A stretch of 64,000 nt of DNA from Chrysogorgia sp. JL179-B06 (lineage: Eukaryota > Cnidaria > Anthozoa > Scleralcyonacea > Chrysogorgiidae), in NCBI GenBank assembly GCA_035772405.1, contig JAYKKM010000437.1, forward strand, positions 9,340,001-9,404,000. The letters are read 5' to 3'. Positions 29,111 through 41,546 of the stretch are shown one piece after another (the stretch's first letter is position 1; every line of letters starts with the position of its first letter). Under the pieces are notes generated by a model that was not told the origin of the DNA, made no database searches, and was given only the letters and a program-made list of their open reading frames with translations. The translations under genes and the position numbers were made by a program.

Positions 29111-29337
29111 CTTGGTACAATCTAGATATGGGCACGACAACCAATTATACACAAGCGATTGCTGGTGACAACCGCTTGTGGTACAAACAGCGGTCAGACA
29201 TGCGCACATCCAGAGAGCGTGAAGCGGTATAGGGCCAGAGTGCTCAAACTACCACAATGGTAGTGGGCGTTGCATTATCGCTAAAGTTCACAGAGTGCTC
29301 AACAACACTGAAGTGATAGAGCGTAATAGTACAATAT

Positions 29338-29379
29338 CTACAGACACGTGTTTCGCTGTTCCACAGCTCATCAGTGTAG
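29338..29379 (-). ncRNA. Hammerhead ribozyme, upstream copy
   Basis: Identical to the copy at 29069-29110, displaced by 269 bp. CTGATGA lies at 29374-29368, stem II at 29367-29355, GAAA at 29354-29351, GTC at 29345-29343. Cleavage predicted between 29343 and 29342. Confidence 0.85.
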
Positions 29380-29620
<241 letters not shown>

Positions 29621-30326
29621 ATATTTTTTTTCTTAATATCCTTAATATATTTTGGTCGTCATCAGAGAAATAAACTATTTAAGGACAAATATCTACATCA
29701 TTATTACCAGACATTTAGTTAGTAAAATACAACTAAATCACTACATTATGTACCGCTCAAACTTCACCAACAGGTTCCGTGTTATCCTTGACCTTCGACT
29801 TGAACAATAAATCATAAACTAAAGCGAGCGATGTCGCTTTAATATTAAACAAACAACAGTTCACACCTCAATGAAGTTTGACCCTTCGACCACACGACTT
29901 GAGCCCCCAGTCCTTTTGGAGGGGAAACTTGATGATGTGGTAAATCTCTGGGAACGGAACGCCGGTCCATTACTCCTCCTCGTCGTTCGTCTCGATCTCA
30001 TTGGAACGACGATAAGATTTCTCACAGAAGACGGAGTTTTGTAATTTGTCTGGTATACGTATCATGACTGGTCTTTACCTTGGCGACTCTTGCTCGTCCG
30101 TCTTTTCCGGAAAAACTTCAAGGACTCTTCCCAGTTTCCACTCGACACGTTTGAGCTTTGGTTCAAAATCAACAACAACATCCTTGACCGACAGGTTTCA
30201 ACCTTCAGTTTGCCACTTCTTGCTGGCCGGACAGAATGTCGGTAGGTAAAGTTTCACTCGCTGTTGCCACACTACATTCGCTAAGTGCTGCGTCTGCTTG
30301 AAACAATCTTGAAAGTTCGGTCGGCT

Positions 30327-30521
30327 TTAATCTCCGAGAAGAACAACTGGTGATCGTCGGTGCAACCAGAAATGGTAGGGTGTATGAGCTTCTACGTCTT
30401 CTAGGACGCCACTGACGTAGGTTATCGGTCGAGAGTTAACAAATATTTCGACTTCAGCAAAGAGAGCGGCCAACTGCTGGTCTGTAGAATTGGATCTCTT
30501 TGTCTTTCCTTCCGGATCCAT
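30327..30521 (-). pseudogene. BEL/Pao integrase, end fragment
   Basis: AALFAEVEIFVNSRPITYVS and HTPYHFWLH match the VNSRPLTYVS and LTP-HFL blocks after the BEL integrase core. Follows the protease almost directly, so RT, RNase H and most of the integrase are deleted. Confidence 0.7.
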
Positions 30522-30918
30522 GAGTGTGGTAAAGCGCTCTTTTAACAGACTTGCTTCCTTCGGGAGTTCTAACGTGTAGTGAAACTTGCGATGATGTTCT
30601 TCGACTTCTTTTACCTCCTACACCAGAAATTTGAAGAGTAGTTTTCTTTCCTCGCAATTCCAGCTTCTTCGTAAAGGGTTCTGATACCAGTGTCCTGTCT
30701 GAACCATCGTCAAACAAAAGGTTTCCGTTCACTTCGATACCACCAGCGCTAACTACGGATACTTCGATAACTCCGAAGGCGACTTCATACTGTTGTTGCT
30801 TCGTAATGGTAGCACGCACCTCCTGTTTCAGATATAACAGAGGATGGTGTTTTACAGTTTGAAGTTCCACAGTCACTCTTTCTTCGAGATGTGGGATTCC
30901 TCCAAGCATCTGAAGCAA
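30454..30918 (-). pseudogene. BEL/Pao aspartic protease
   Basis: LLFDDGSDRTLVSEPF carries the D-G-S active-site triad of BEL/Pao proteases (usually DSGS or DTGS). ELRGKKTTLQISGVGG follows as expected. The frame runs out at the internal deletion. Confidence 0.72.
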
Positions 30919-30975
30919 AGTCGTTTCTCTTTTGCAAATTTGAAGCGGTCTTCAGCTGACAATTATTTGTCTTTG

Positions 30976-31203
30976 TCACAGTTCTTTGTCTTGTTCTTTG
31001 TCTTTATTAACACAGTTATTTGTCTTGTGGTCGCCAGTGCATTTCATACACTTGAGCACATCTCTACGATTATGAAGAGATCTTCGGTAGTCCTTTTCCC
31101 GAATGGTGTTGCGTAGTGGCAGTGCACTCCAGTAGGATCTTCCCCTTGCTCCTAGCCAGGTACTGAATTCTCCCAGCGTCATGTTAACTTGTCCCTCAAC
31201 CAC
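30976..31203 (-). pseudogene. BEL/Pao gag zinc knuckle
   Basis: CMKCTGDHKTNNC fits the CxxC...H....C knuckle that follows gag in BEL elements. It lies just downstream of the gag frame at 31213-31614. Confidence 0.62.
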
Positions 31204-31212
31204 CTTGGTGCG

Positions 31213-31614
31213 TCAAGCCTTTCCATCTTCTCGTGGCAACTTGTCCCTCAATTCGTAAATGAGAGACGATACAAACGGTGACACTCCTTTGTTGTATCGT
31301 TGCAGTACAGCGAGGTGACTTCTTGCTTGATCAACGAATGATTGGAAATTTACCGGCACGTTGTCCTGATCTCCTGTGTGTATTGGAGGTAATGTCTTCA
31401 GTACTTGGAGATGGGCTGCTTGCATTATACTTAGATGACCATATCGATCCCGTAGCAACAGGAGGGCTTCGGCATATCCCTCGTCGTCTGGAAACAGACC
31501 GGCAATGACCTGGTCACAGTCTTTCGACAGTTTCGTGTGCAGAAAACCCATCTTTGCTTCAGAGGTCATCTTCGTGTCGTGCACGAATGCTTTAAACAGA
31601 CCACTCCAAGACAA
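31213..31614 (-). pseudogene. BEL/Pao gag-like region
   Basis: KMGFLHTKLSKDCDQVIAGL, ALLLLRDRYGHLSIMQAAHL and LRDKLPREDGKA follow the pattern of the BEL gag domain (…AL..L..RYG…). Open for 133 codons; upstream part disrupted by the MITE. Confidence 0.72.
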
Positions 31615-31729
31615 CCATTTCGAGGGATCGCCGTTGTAAATAGGGACGTCTGCTCTAACAAGAATCTTTCCAGGATCGATTGCTCTGACTTCGACCTTGT
31701 TATTTTTTAAACTGGATTATTATATACCA

Positions 31730-32160
31730 AGTGTCAAAGTTCCCTTTTTCTAGTATGTCATTGGTCGAGAGTGTATCACGTGAAAGTGACGAAATTTAGC
31801 TGTTTCCCCAGCAATAGCTCTAACAGGTCAATAATATGTTGCTGACCGTCAATAATAAAAAAATCACGTGAAATACCACGTGAAAATGCGACCTTTGGAC
31901 TTTTTATTGAATTTAACAATTTGAACTGTATGAACTCTTTTTTCGCCTTAATTGTATTTAATTTAATGTTTGAAGAATAAAACATTTCTTGTCTTTACGT
32001 TTTGTTTTTTCTTTGACACTTGATACGATAATAAAGCATTTATTTACTGGGACCTCGGAAAAGCAGTATGTTTTGTGGTCCCTCGACCGTCGATGTTTAC
32101 AAAACCACAAAACCAAAACATAAAACATACTGTTTCCCTCAGTCCCAGTAAATAAGTGTT
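31730..32160. mobile_element. Composite MITE, copy 2
   Basis: Part A (AGTGTCAAAG...CTTTGACACT, about 31730-32022) plus part B hairpin (ATTTACTGGGACCTCGG to its complement, about 32040-32155). Same organisation as 17940-18820 but without the nested insertion. Disrupts the BEL gag. Confidence 0.75.
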
Positions 32161-32906
32161 AATTATCCAATCTTCCTGATCTCGTTGGTCATCACAGTTG
32201 TTTTCAACTTGTGTTTCCAATTCTTTAACTTGGTCGAGGTGCTTTACGTAGAGTGCATCTTTCTCGCTACTACTGAGTTCTCTTTCCGTTGGGAGAACAG
32301 GTGGTGTTTCTCTTGGAAAATCACCTCCACTGCTGATGACCGCCACTTGCCTTTCAGCATGATTGGCTTCTTCCTCCAGTTGGGCTGCTTCTGCTTTCTT
32401 CTGTCTGGCCGATTCTGCAAGATAGGCTGCTTTCTGTTCTTTTGTTGCTCAGCCTCTCGATCTTCCCTTTTTTGCTTGTCAAGCTCGTCTTGAAGATCAT
32501 ATTTTTCAACTTGTAAGATAGGAGTAGGCCTGCTACGGCGAGAACCTATTTCTGAGTTGGTACCTGTGTTGGATTCATTCGTCTTTCATCTAGATGTTCT
32601 TGAGTCATAGCGGTAATATAGTTCACTTCTAGTCCTATGTCGGCTAGGACCAATACACCAGCTATTACTCCTTCATCCTGTTGCAAATGTTCTTCAAGTT
32701 GGGCGTGAAGGACTTCTATTTCCTTGAACTTGTCCAGGATGTTGTACATATTTTGCTTGATAGCCATTCGGCTGCTTCTTAATTTGTTCCATCAATTTCT
32801 TGGTAGCATTGGTATATCTTGTATAAATCATACCTCTCGCGACGTGTTGTTTGAAGCGGATTCCTTTAACCGCTTTCGAGTGCACCTTTTTCTGGTTTCC
32901 ACTCAC
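32044..32906 (-). pseudogene. BEL/Pao gag N-terminal region, broken
   Basis: Short minus-strand frames at 32044-32346, 32546-32767 and 32694-32906 are charged and coiled-coil-like (LEEHLQQDEGVIAGVLVLAD; LDQVKELETQVENN). They precede gag in the right order. Frames shift repeatedly. Confidence 0.5.
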
Positions 32907-33538
32907 AGTTAGCGAGGGTCTAGATTCTCTGTATTCAATACAGCTTGGATACTTTCACCATCTTTTGAATCGTCGCCTGATAAGCGATGTTCTGAAGCCC
33001 CCTTTTCTTTCTGTGATCTTTTAGTTGGAACTACTGACATTGTTACTGGTTCAATGAATGAATTCTCATGAATCTCCTGACTAAGTTGCTAATCGTCGAT
33101 CCGGCTCGAAGGACCAATAATGTTTAATATAATATTTAATATAATAATGTTTTTTTCCTGCCGACCCCTCCGTGCCTTTTGAGAGACTGTATAATTGAAT
33201 TACACCAAGTAACACACTTTCACGAACGGTTTATTATTTCACGCTACAAAGAACAGATATTTTCACATCGCATCACAATTTACACAACGTATTACAATCA
33301 AATTACAACGGAATCAAAGTATCTTACAGATAAAATTAAAGATATAAAAAACTCGAGAAATGAACTGTGAGCACAAATATCCACATCATTAATACCAGAC
33401 ACTTAATTAGTAAAATACAACTAAATCACCACATTATTTACCGTTCAAAATCCCAAAACGTGTTTTCACTTCCAAGTTCCACGCATAAACGAAAGCGAGC
33501 GATCTCACTTTAATATTAAACCAACAACAGTTCACACC

Positions 33539-33778
33539 TCAATGAAGTTCGACCATTCGACCACAACAACTTGATCCCCAGTCCTTTTCGCGGGAAACTT
33601 GATGGCGTGGTAAATCTCCGGGGACGTAACGGAGTAGTATTGAATCTATATTACGTAAATTACACTTATTATCATATTTATAAAATGGGTTACATACATG
33701 ATTAGGCACAAGATTATGTTTAACTTTATACATTATAACTGAAATGTCTTGTAACCCGAGTTTTTCGTGAAAAAACAA
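33539..33778 (-). pseudogene. LINE C-terminal scrap
   Basis: LGLQDISVIMYKVKHNLVPN resembles the L..Y..RL.D.A..MYK......P segment at the end of CR1/L2-type LINE proteins, also seen at 54324-54524. Overlaps the BEL LTR side. Confidence 0.45.
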
Positions 33779-33881
33779 CGCATTTGCCTCGTTTTTCTAA
33801 ATTATTTTGAAGAAATAATAAGCATTAAATTGCTTCCTTAATGTATTTAATATATATGTATGTCATGAATTTTCACTTTAG

Positions 33882-34326
33882 GAATGTTGAAAGTGGCGTA
33901 CCAGAAGGTTCTCCACTTCAGCGGTTTCACATACCGCTACGTCGTCACACCTACCAACAATCCTACCTACTGGGTTGATTTTTACCAAGCTGAAAACGAA
34001 TGCAAACGATGGGGAGGTCATTTAGCAAGTATCCATTCACAGCAAGAATTGAATTTCATCAAAGTAAGTTTATATGAAACATTATTTGATAATCCCAAAG
34101 ATATTCAGTTGTTTTCAGTAAGTCATTATTATGCAGTGTAAATAGAAGTGAGGACATTTACATATCAAACAAATCTTAATATCTCAAGTACGAAGTGAGA
34201 TATCGAAGCATTGTCAGCGCAAATCTTTATAATTTTTATAGTTCTTTAAAGTAATATAGTTTATTTCGAACTGAATTTTTTAATGCATAAACTTTTTTAT
34301 AGATGTATTAATAATAATAATAATAT

Positions 34327-34386
<60 letters not shown>

Positions 34387-37300
34387 TTTAATTTCCTTTA
34401 TAACAATAATGTCAAAATATTTTACATTCAAGGTACTGATGATAAAATTTGTTCAATATAGAATAGTTATTATTTCTTCAAACTATATTATGATAATTAT
34501 TTACAATAAATTAATATAAAAATAATAATTAAAACTAAAGTCCAATATATATAAGATTATCTAACTAACTAATAATAATAAAAATTTACAAAACTAATGA
34601 ATTCTTGCCATCACGGTCTCTATATCTAAGTCTATGTCTTTAATGTTGCATTGTACTCTTCTAAGTGTTCTCGAGCCTCTTAAACACAACAAGGCAGATC
34701 TAAGGATGGAGAATGATATCTTTGCTCTTATCCACGATATTGTGTGTGAGTATATCTCTCCTTTTTTGTCTGCTATCAACTCAGCAAGTCGGCTGTGATA
34801 TCGTAAGCATTCCTCTCCCATTCCTCCGGTTGTAGTGAAAATGAGTCACTCTTTTGCCATACATATACGTTTCTTCTCGTTTTCGTGCTTTCTGTAAATT
34901 TGTTTGGGAGTGAGATCTTCATAAGATTCTGCGTTTGGGTGACAAACCCGGACATCAAAAAGGCAGATCTTTGTCTTTCCCAAAAGCCCCTTGCATGAAC
35001 ATCTAGCCGCGGTCCAGCAGATATATTTGCTCCCGGGTTTAGGGTCTCTCCATTGACATTCTGTAGAGTGGGTTCAATCTCAACGTCGTTGCATACCAGA
35101 TCTCGTAATTCATTGCGGCGTTGAATTATGAAGCCTCCGCGTTTACATATCATTGCGTGATCTATAGTAAACGTCTCCCCACATACACACATCGAAGGGC
35201 TGTCGCTGATACTCCAATCATATCTTAGGTTTAAGGCATCACGGAATTCCCTCTTATTTAAGTTGAAGTTCATCTCTGAAATTGGAATTACTTTTAGCCA
35301 AGTAGAAGCTCCTTTTTCGGCTGCAAATTCCAGTGATCTTTTTGTCTTTTCAGATACTGCATTCTTCAAGATTTTAACTTTTTCATTTAAAGCATAGTTT
35401 TCCCCTTTCTCGCTATTTCCTTCAATTCTTGTATGCGTGAGTCATCCGGCAATTCTTGTGTCTGTGATGTAATTCTTTCCACCAGAGGTTTTGTTATCTG
35501 TATCGATTCTGCGTACTCTGTGGCTGCTTCTTCGCAAGGATTTATGAGTCCTAGACCTCCCATTCGTACCGGTAATGCTAAGACTTCACGGTCAAGCTCG
35601 GTGGTGTTGTGCTCAGTTATGGCTGGTATAAGAACCTTGACAAGTGCAGTCTCTAATGGCTCTAACAGATCTTGGATATCTGGCAAAGTACGGAGAAAGT
35701 AAAAACGTCCAACGATATTTCAAACCATAGGTAAAAATGGCGTAACATGCTTGAGGTTGTGATATTGCAAATTCCGCTAATTTTGTTATCTCCTTTACCC
35801 ATTCTTCTACTTTTCAGTCAACATATTCAGATAGATATGATCTTGATCCTACTACCGCTCCCAAGTGATTTTGCCCTTGTGTGGTGATGTTAATGGCTGT
35901 ATCTTGAACGGCTTCTTTTGCTAATTATTCTTTCTCTGGTTTGACAATCAGCCAGCATTTTTTGTCATTAGTGGATAATAACCATAGTCAGGACCAATAT
36001 CCGATAAGGTATTCCACCACTGCTTTATTTCCACTCGCGTCATCGGCGTACCAGCATTGCTTTGTGTGACTTGTACCTTGCAAATATGAAATTAGTGGTT
36101 GAAGACTGATAGCGTATAATTGGGCCATGGATAATGGGTCTCCTTGCGTCATGCCTTCTGACGATTTTAGCTCTTTGCCACCAACGATAAACAATCGCGA
36201 TGGCAGTCGGTATGTATTCGTCGCGTATGTTGCAATAGTGGGGCAGAGCACTCTGTATTATACAGAGCAGCAGCTCTATTCAGGGTATTAAAGGCGTTGG
36301 AAGCATCGATAAGCAAGACTGCATCTGTATCATCTGCCTCGAATATATTGCGCATTAGGTGGATTGCTGCCTGGCTACCCGATGCTTGACCGGCGCAAAC
36401 CTGGAGTGAACCACTGGCTTCGATCACATCTTGCTTAACCACTTTCATGACACACTTGCTTATTACTCTTCTGATAACCTCTCCCACACCAATCGGTCTA
36501 ACTGCACCTGCTCCTTTGTCTAGCGGAATTAAACGACTTGCTAATATTGATTCAATAAAAGTTGGATCAACATGTTTTGTACACAAAGCCCTTGAAAGGG
36601 TGGCTAGTGCCTTGTAGAGGATTGCTTGAACAATTTACAGGCAAGTATTATTTTAAAACCATTTGCATCAATACCTGATGGACCACGCGTACCAGACCCT
36701 TTCGTTCTCAGGGCAGTTTCTCTTATCATTTCTGCATTTATTCCGATGTATATGCTTTCCGGTATTTCTTCTACAGGACCATGAAGTATTACTTCAGGCT
36801 TTGCTTCTTGTGCTTCAGGATGTTTCTGTTTAAGCTGCAACATAACATCGTCTGTTAAGGGCAGTACACTTCCACAATCCCCATCATTTAGAAAACGCAT
36901 GGCTGAATTTATTTGGCCATCCATAACGAGTTTAGCAAAAATCTTTGCTCTGTTTGGAGGGTCAAATTTCTTTCCTTTTCCAAGACGCTTTTGAATCATT
37001 CGTCCTTCCCTTATTAGCTTGTCAATTTGAACTTCTTTCCATTGAACCAGTCGTTTCTCTAAACAAACTTTGTGGTCTTTAGCTTTGGACTTCTGACCAG
37101 GCTTTTGGAGACCGCTAGGAGAACAAAGAACGCTTTTAGAGCTATATGCTGCTTGTTAGATTCAATGTTCCAGTAGTCAATATGCGCCGTTAATTGATCA
37201 ATGAACTCTCTTCCTATTTTCCCATATGGGACAAGGAAAGCATTTTTTCTCCATGATATGATTTCATTATATGCCTGTATAATGCATGATGTTTGGATTA

Positions 37301-39834
37301 TTATCAGGCCACCGTAGCTATCTTTTCCCCATTCAACCATAGTAGGTTTGTTCACTGGATTATATTCTGGAAAACGCGTTGGGGCTCTTTCTTCAGTTAC
37401 TTTTTCTTGTGTGTCGTCTTCGAGTTGGTTATCAGACTCATGGGAATTTCTTGTTTGTCGCCTGTCAACCGTTTCATGCACATTTAGGCTCAAAGTTCCC
37501 AAATTTGCATTTGGTGTTATCAACGCTTCGACATTACGATTTTCAGCTTCAATTTCATCTCGACTTTCTCTCGCTGAGTTTGCTACCTCCCTCTCTAATC
37601 TAATATCTCCATTACCACCAGTATTCTCTGACAAGTTTCCTAATGTTTTCTCTAGTCTTGCTGCTTGATCTCTTAGGTTTTGACTTGTCAATCCTAGGTT
37701 TGCATAACCTCGTCTCTCCCAAAGCTCTTTCATGACTTTGATATAGCCTTTTTTTCTCCCATTCTCGTTTAGAGGCGGATTCACCGACGATACCATGATA
37801 AGGGCATTTATTTTGCAATCGAAACAATCTCTGTTCATTTGCTCGGTCCATTTTTCTTGTTGTGTTAGCTATCGCGCTCGCCGTATTTAAACCGCTCGCC
37901 ACGATGAATAATAGTAATAATAATAATAATAATAATAAAGTTTAAAGTTTTCTTAGCATCCAAAGCGAAGTTGAGTATAGAGTCCTGAAATCGACAAAAA
38001 CTGCGATGGAAGACATTGGTCTCCAATGGAACCCCAAGAAATGTAATGTAGCTAATATACATTAAGAGAGGGGCTCAAACGCAAGAGTCTGAGGATCAGA
38101 AGCTAGATCAATAATCGGTAATAGAATACCTTAAAGAGGAGACACAGTACAAGTTTTTGGGCGTTCCAGAGAGGCTGATGCAAGAGGAGAAGTTGGTGCT
38201 AGAATGCGCAGCGATAGTCTTCCTCCAAAAATTATCGATTATTTGGTCAAGCCCACTATCCTATTACAACCGTGTCTTAGCTTCCAGTCAATTTGCAATA
38301 CCAGTACTCTCTTATCTCATGTGGACACAGCACTGGCCGCTGGCAGAGTTGGGATATATTGACAGAGACGCGCGGAAAATTATCGTGGAGAGTGGTTGGG
38401 AACCCGTCGGGATCAACGGCCCTTGTACACCTACCGAGAGACAAAGGATGGCGTGGTCTTTGCTCTGTGGAGAACGAGTACAAGCTAACAAAGATCAAAG
38501 CAGGTATCAAGTTGTATAGAAATACAGATCAAAGCGGCAGTTGATCAACGCCATCAGTCGTTAGTAAAGGAGGTGTTAAAATACGCTAACGAGATTGGAA
38601 TCACCGTAAACTTAAGTCACCCACACCCCATGCCCAGTAACAACAAAGGGGAAAAAGATTAAGAAACAACTGAAGACAGCAGTTGAGGAACAGCTTCGTG
38701 AGAAAATCCATGCAAGGTGAAAAGTGGCAAGGAAAATTTCTAAAATCCAGATGGGATGATGAAAAACTAAACCAAACAGGACGCTTTGCATGGCTGAAGG
38801 AGTGGAAACATGCACCCTCGCATACTATAGCTGGGATGATGGAGCTCTAACGAACAGTTAACTCCAACGAAGGTGTACACATCACATAAAATGAAGACAA
38901 GAGCCAGATTGATGACGTCATGTGCATATTGTGTGGTAAGGCCGCGGAGAGATTTGCACATGTGTTAGCGCGGGATGTTCAGCCCTGGCACAAAACAAGT
39001 TCCTCTCAAGACACAACGCAGCCTTAAAAACCCTCTTCTTCGAGATGCTGAAGGTGATGAAGCTTGCGAGTACAATTCCACCGTGGTACTCGGTGACTTT
39101 AACTTTCCCACCGCTGTGTGTTGAGGAAGTTGCATGTAGTCACCATCCATATACTGTCCCCCTTGCAGCACGGTTTCGTGGAAGGTAAGTCATGTGTTAC
39201 TCAACTGCTTACAGTTTTGCATGAACCTGGTGCCTTACTCGACGATGGTGAAGAAATTGATCTGGTCCATCTGGATTTTAGTAATGCCTTTGATTCAGTT
39301 CCCCGCCGCAAACTTGCCTCATGTGCATGTGTAACGCTATTTCCCACGCTGCCTCCCACTGTCCTCCCACCGTGGAAGTTCCACGATCCTATATAAAAAT
39401 ATTGGCTTTTCAAAACCACTAAATTTAACAAGATGGAAACTATTAACTACTTAATTCCTATAAACATTTCAAACAGTATTTAGCTGTAAACAGAACTAAT
39501 TTAGGTTCGCAAAGCATTGTTAAATGTTCAACCGTCATATATCTTAATTTCTATCACCTGAAAGAAATTTAGATACAATAGTGATGGGAATAGATGGCAA
39601 TGGTTGATCTTCGTGTTCTCTATAGTGCATGAATAAGTTGTCTAAACTGACTTATTATATCTTTGTTCCTAGACCCTCATAACGAGAAATGCACTAACGT
39701 ATGTTGGTTTTGATGTCACCCGCTGGACCGATACTACCGCCGTGAATTACTCTGGCTGGAAACTGTTCAAAAAACTTGTTTACAGAACTGGTTCTTCTAG
39801 CCTCAAGCAACCATCCTTCCTTTGTCGTAAATGA
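33882..39834 (+). CDS. CTLD module 4, terminal (two exons, 5.6-kb intron)
   Basis: Exon a 33882-34063 (after CACTTTAG, donor GTAAGT) encodes [20 protein letters not shown], the CTLD first half. Exon b 39673-39834 (after GTTCCTAG) encodes [20 protein letters not shown] and ends QPSFLCRK at a TGA stop. Phases 1-0 then 0-stop. This is the only module that ends the reading frame, so it is probably the C-terminal domain of the gene. It is more divergent from modules 1-3 than they are from each other. The intron holds an (AAT)n with an R4/Dong-like insertion plus LINE debris. Pairing of these two exons is inferred from order and phase. Confidence 0.72.
34316..34386. repeat. (AAT)n, 3' flank of the second R4/Dong-like element
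   Basis: AAT units, slightly impure at the left (ATATAATGATAATG). Confidence 0.93.
34387..37905 (-). mobile_element. Second R4/Dong-like retrotransposon, decayed, inside (AAT)n
   Basis: About 3.5 kb, same orientation and domain order as 21741-25230, again flanked by (AAT)n (34316-34386 and 37907-37937). The coding region is broken into at least seven frames. Confidence 0.82.
34594..37838 (-). pseudogene. R4/Dong-like polyprotein, multiply frameshifted
   Basis: From the 5' end: [15 protein letters not shown] (DNA-binding region, 37059-37838); [20 protein letters not shown] (36604-36999); [20 protein letters not shown] and [15 protein letters not shown] (motif A, 36167-36586); [14 protein letters not shown] and [10 protein letters not shown] (motifs B and C, 35988-36251); [20 protein letters not shown] (finger, 34776-35369); [14 protein letters not shown] (endonuclease, where the PD pair of the intact copy reads GP). 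Frame breaks fall between most of these. Distinct in sequence from the intact copy, so a different subfamily and not a recent duplicate. Confidence 0.82.
37907..37937. repeat. (AAT)n, 5' flank of the second R4/Dong-like element
   Basis: About 10 units with one AGT interruption. Confidence 0.9.
37945..38970 (+). pseudogene. LINE RT fragment
   Basis: Pieces in order: [16 protein letters not shown] (RT palm/thumb), then [20 protein letters not shown] and [20 protein letters not shown] (38157-38519), then [20 protein letters not shown] in a second frame (38293-38544). Further decayed text reaches about 38970. The IWSSPLSD-NRV-ASNQFA-PVL-YLMWTQ pattern is a common animal LINE. Breaks every few hundred bases. 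Confidence 0.68.
39118..39396 (+). pseudogene. Jockey/CR1-type RT scrap
   Basis: [20 protein letters not shown] and [20 protein letters not shown] are RT motifs 2 to A of Jockey/CR1-type LINEs (QHGF..GRSC.TQLL; LDF.KAFD.V). About 90 codons, in the intron before the last CTLD exon. Confidence 0.7.
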
Positions 39835-41160
39835 GAACTTTTGATAGAAAAAAACTACACTTGTCGTTGACTTATCTGTTGTAGTTGTCGTTGTAGTACG
39901 AGTGCGGGTCACAACCTGCATATCGATATATTAAACGTCGATCCGTCTAACATGAGCCAAATGCATCATGTATATCTACAAGCTTGTACTTTGTATTAAA
40001 CTGGGCCAGGAATCTGGCTTTCGTCTCTGCTTTCCGTAGTAGACTGTTTTAAGATTTGAAGTTAATACAATCTCTAGTATAGCGTTCAAGTATATCATGA
40101 ACGTTTTTTTGTTTTTTTTAATTTAATAATATCCATCTTAGGTTAAAAAATACAATAGATTTACATGTGAGTTCAATGACATAAAATATCTACAGAAAAT
40201 AGGTACAAGACAGTAAGATGTTTAATATTTACTAATTAAATTAATAACTAGATTACGATATTAAAAATGCAAGACTTATAGTTTGTGTTTCTCTGTTCTC
40301 GCGATATGGTGGCGTACCTGCCTCCATTAGTTTGTCTTAGATCATAGGGTTGGTCGATTGGCTAGTCGGGTAACAGACCATGACAAGGGTAATTTAGTTT
40401 GTCCTGAATCTTTCTAACCTCTCGTATGATGCAAACTCTCTTCTGTTATCTAAAGATGGTAAACTGTCCCTGTCCCTGTCCGTGAATTCTAAAACTCCTC
40501 GCAGGGCCTTTTTAAGGATTTTCCCTAAAGGGACCTTAATTCGTGGCCAAAATATTTGTTTACTGTTTTAGCTGAGCAGCGCTTACCCGAATAAATGATG
40601 ACGTCAATATTACTGAAAACCACGAATTTCCATCGTTTCGCTTAAGCATTATTAAACATGCATTTTTTTGTTAATATATATGGACGTGTACATTAGGGGG
40701 GTTCGGTTTCCCTGAGAACATTTTTGAATTTTTGATTCCCTGAAAGTGTATTTCCTGCAATTTGAGGGCACTTTTCTCGTTTTTTCAGCCGCGGCAGTGC
40801 GAGGGTTCGAAGTATTTAATATACCGTGTGGATATCTCTCCCGCACATGGGAAATGCGTTGCACGACGGCAGAAGAGAAGGAAGGAAAAGCAATTAGCCA
40901 CAAAACCAAATTTATTAGGTATATTCATTAAGTTGAATATACGATATTACGTTTAGACAATGTCCGGAACCTGCCGTCCAGGCTATGTCACTAACCATTG
41001 ATAAACGATGAACAATAATAAAATCCCAGATTTCCCTCCATGAGAATCCGTTATAATGTCATAGTTAAGTTGCATTCGAATATTAGTATAATTTAATACA
41101 GGACCCTTTTTGCCCGAATTGACAAGACCATTTTTGCCTTAATAGAGCTAATTTTCCAGC
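39835..41160. other. Non-coding DNA downstream of the CTLD array
   Basis: No gene recognised. A possible polyadenylation context is not clear: AT-rich DNA follows the stop, with ATTAAA at 39993-39998. Short frames near 40650-40960 are not convincing. Confidence 0.4.
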
Positions 41161-41163
41161 CCG

Positions 41164-41164
<1 letters not shown>

Positions 41165-41240
<76 letters not shown>
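41165..41240. repeat. (TA)n microsatellite
   Basis: TA repeat with two TTATA/ATTATA interruptions. Confidence 0.93.
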
Positions 41241-41242
<2 letters not shown>

Positions 41243-41546
41243 TGCCGTTTTATTTATTAATTTCTCTTCACTTCATGTTAGGTCAACAGTAATAATTTAA
41301 GTAGTCTAAGTTGTTAATTAAGGGCTAAAACATACTTACCATTTGTTTATTATTTATTCCTTGCTTATTTGTTGGTATTAATGTTAAGAAAAAGGGACTT
41401 TTCCCCAGCTTATATGTTAAAAAAGGCCCTGACTCCTCGTCTGCACACATTCTATTTTATTTTGAAGGTATCCTGGTATAGGCCTCTCCAAACCGGAGAG
41501 GCATGTTCTAGTATTTGTCTATAATCTTCGATGTATAGGTTATAAG

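Larger units (their letters stand above)
29680..33640 (-). mobile_element. BEL/Pao LTR retrotransposon, internally deleted
   Basis: Similar segments at 29683-29965 and 33369-33630 (both with ACAACAGTTCACACCTCAAT and CCCAGTCCTTTT) are LTR parts. On the minus strand between them lie gag pieces, a zinc knuckle, an aspartic protease and an integrase end, but no RT or RNase H. The composite MITE at 31730-32160 interrupts gag. The exact LTR ends were not resolved. Confidence 0.72.
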
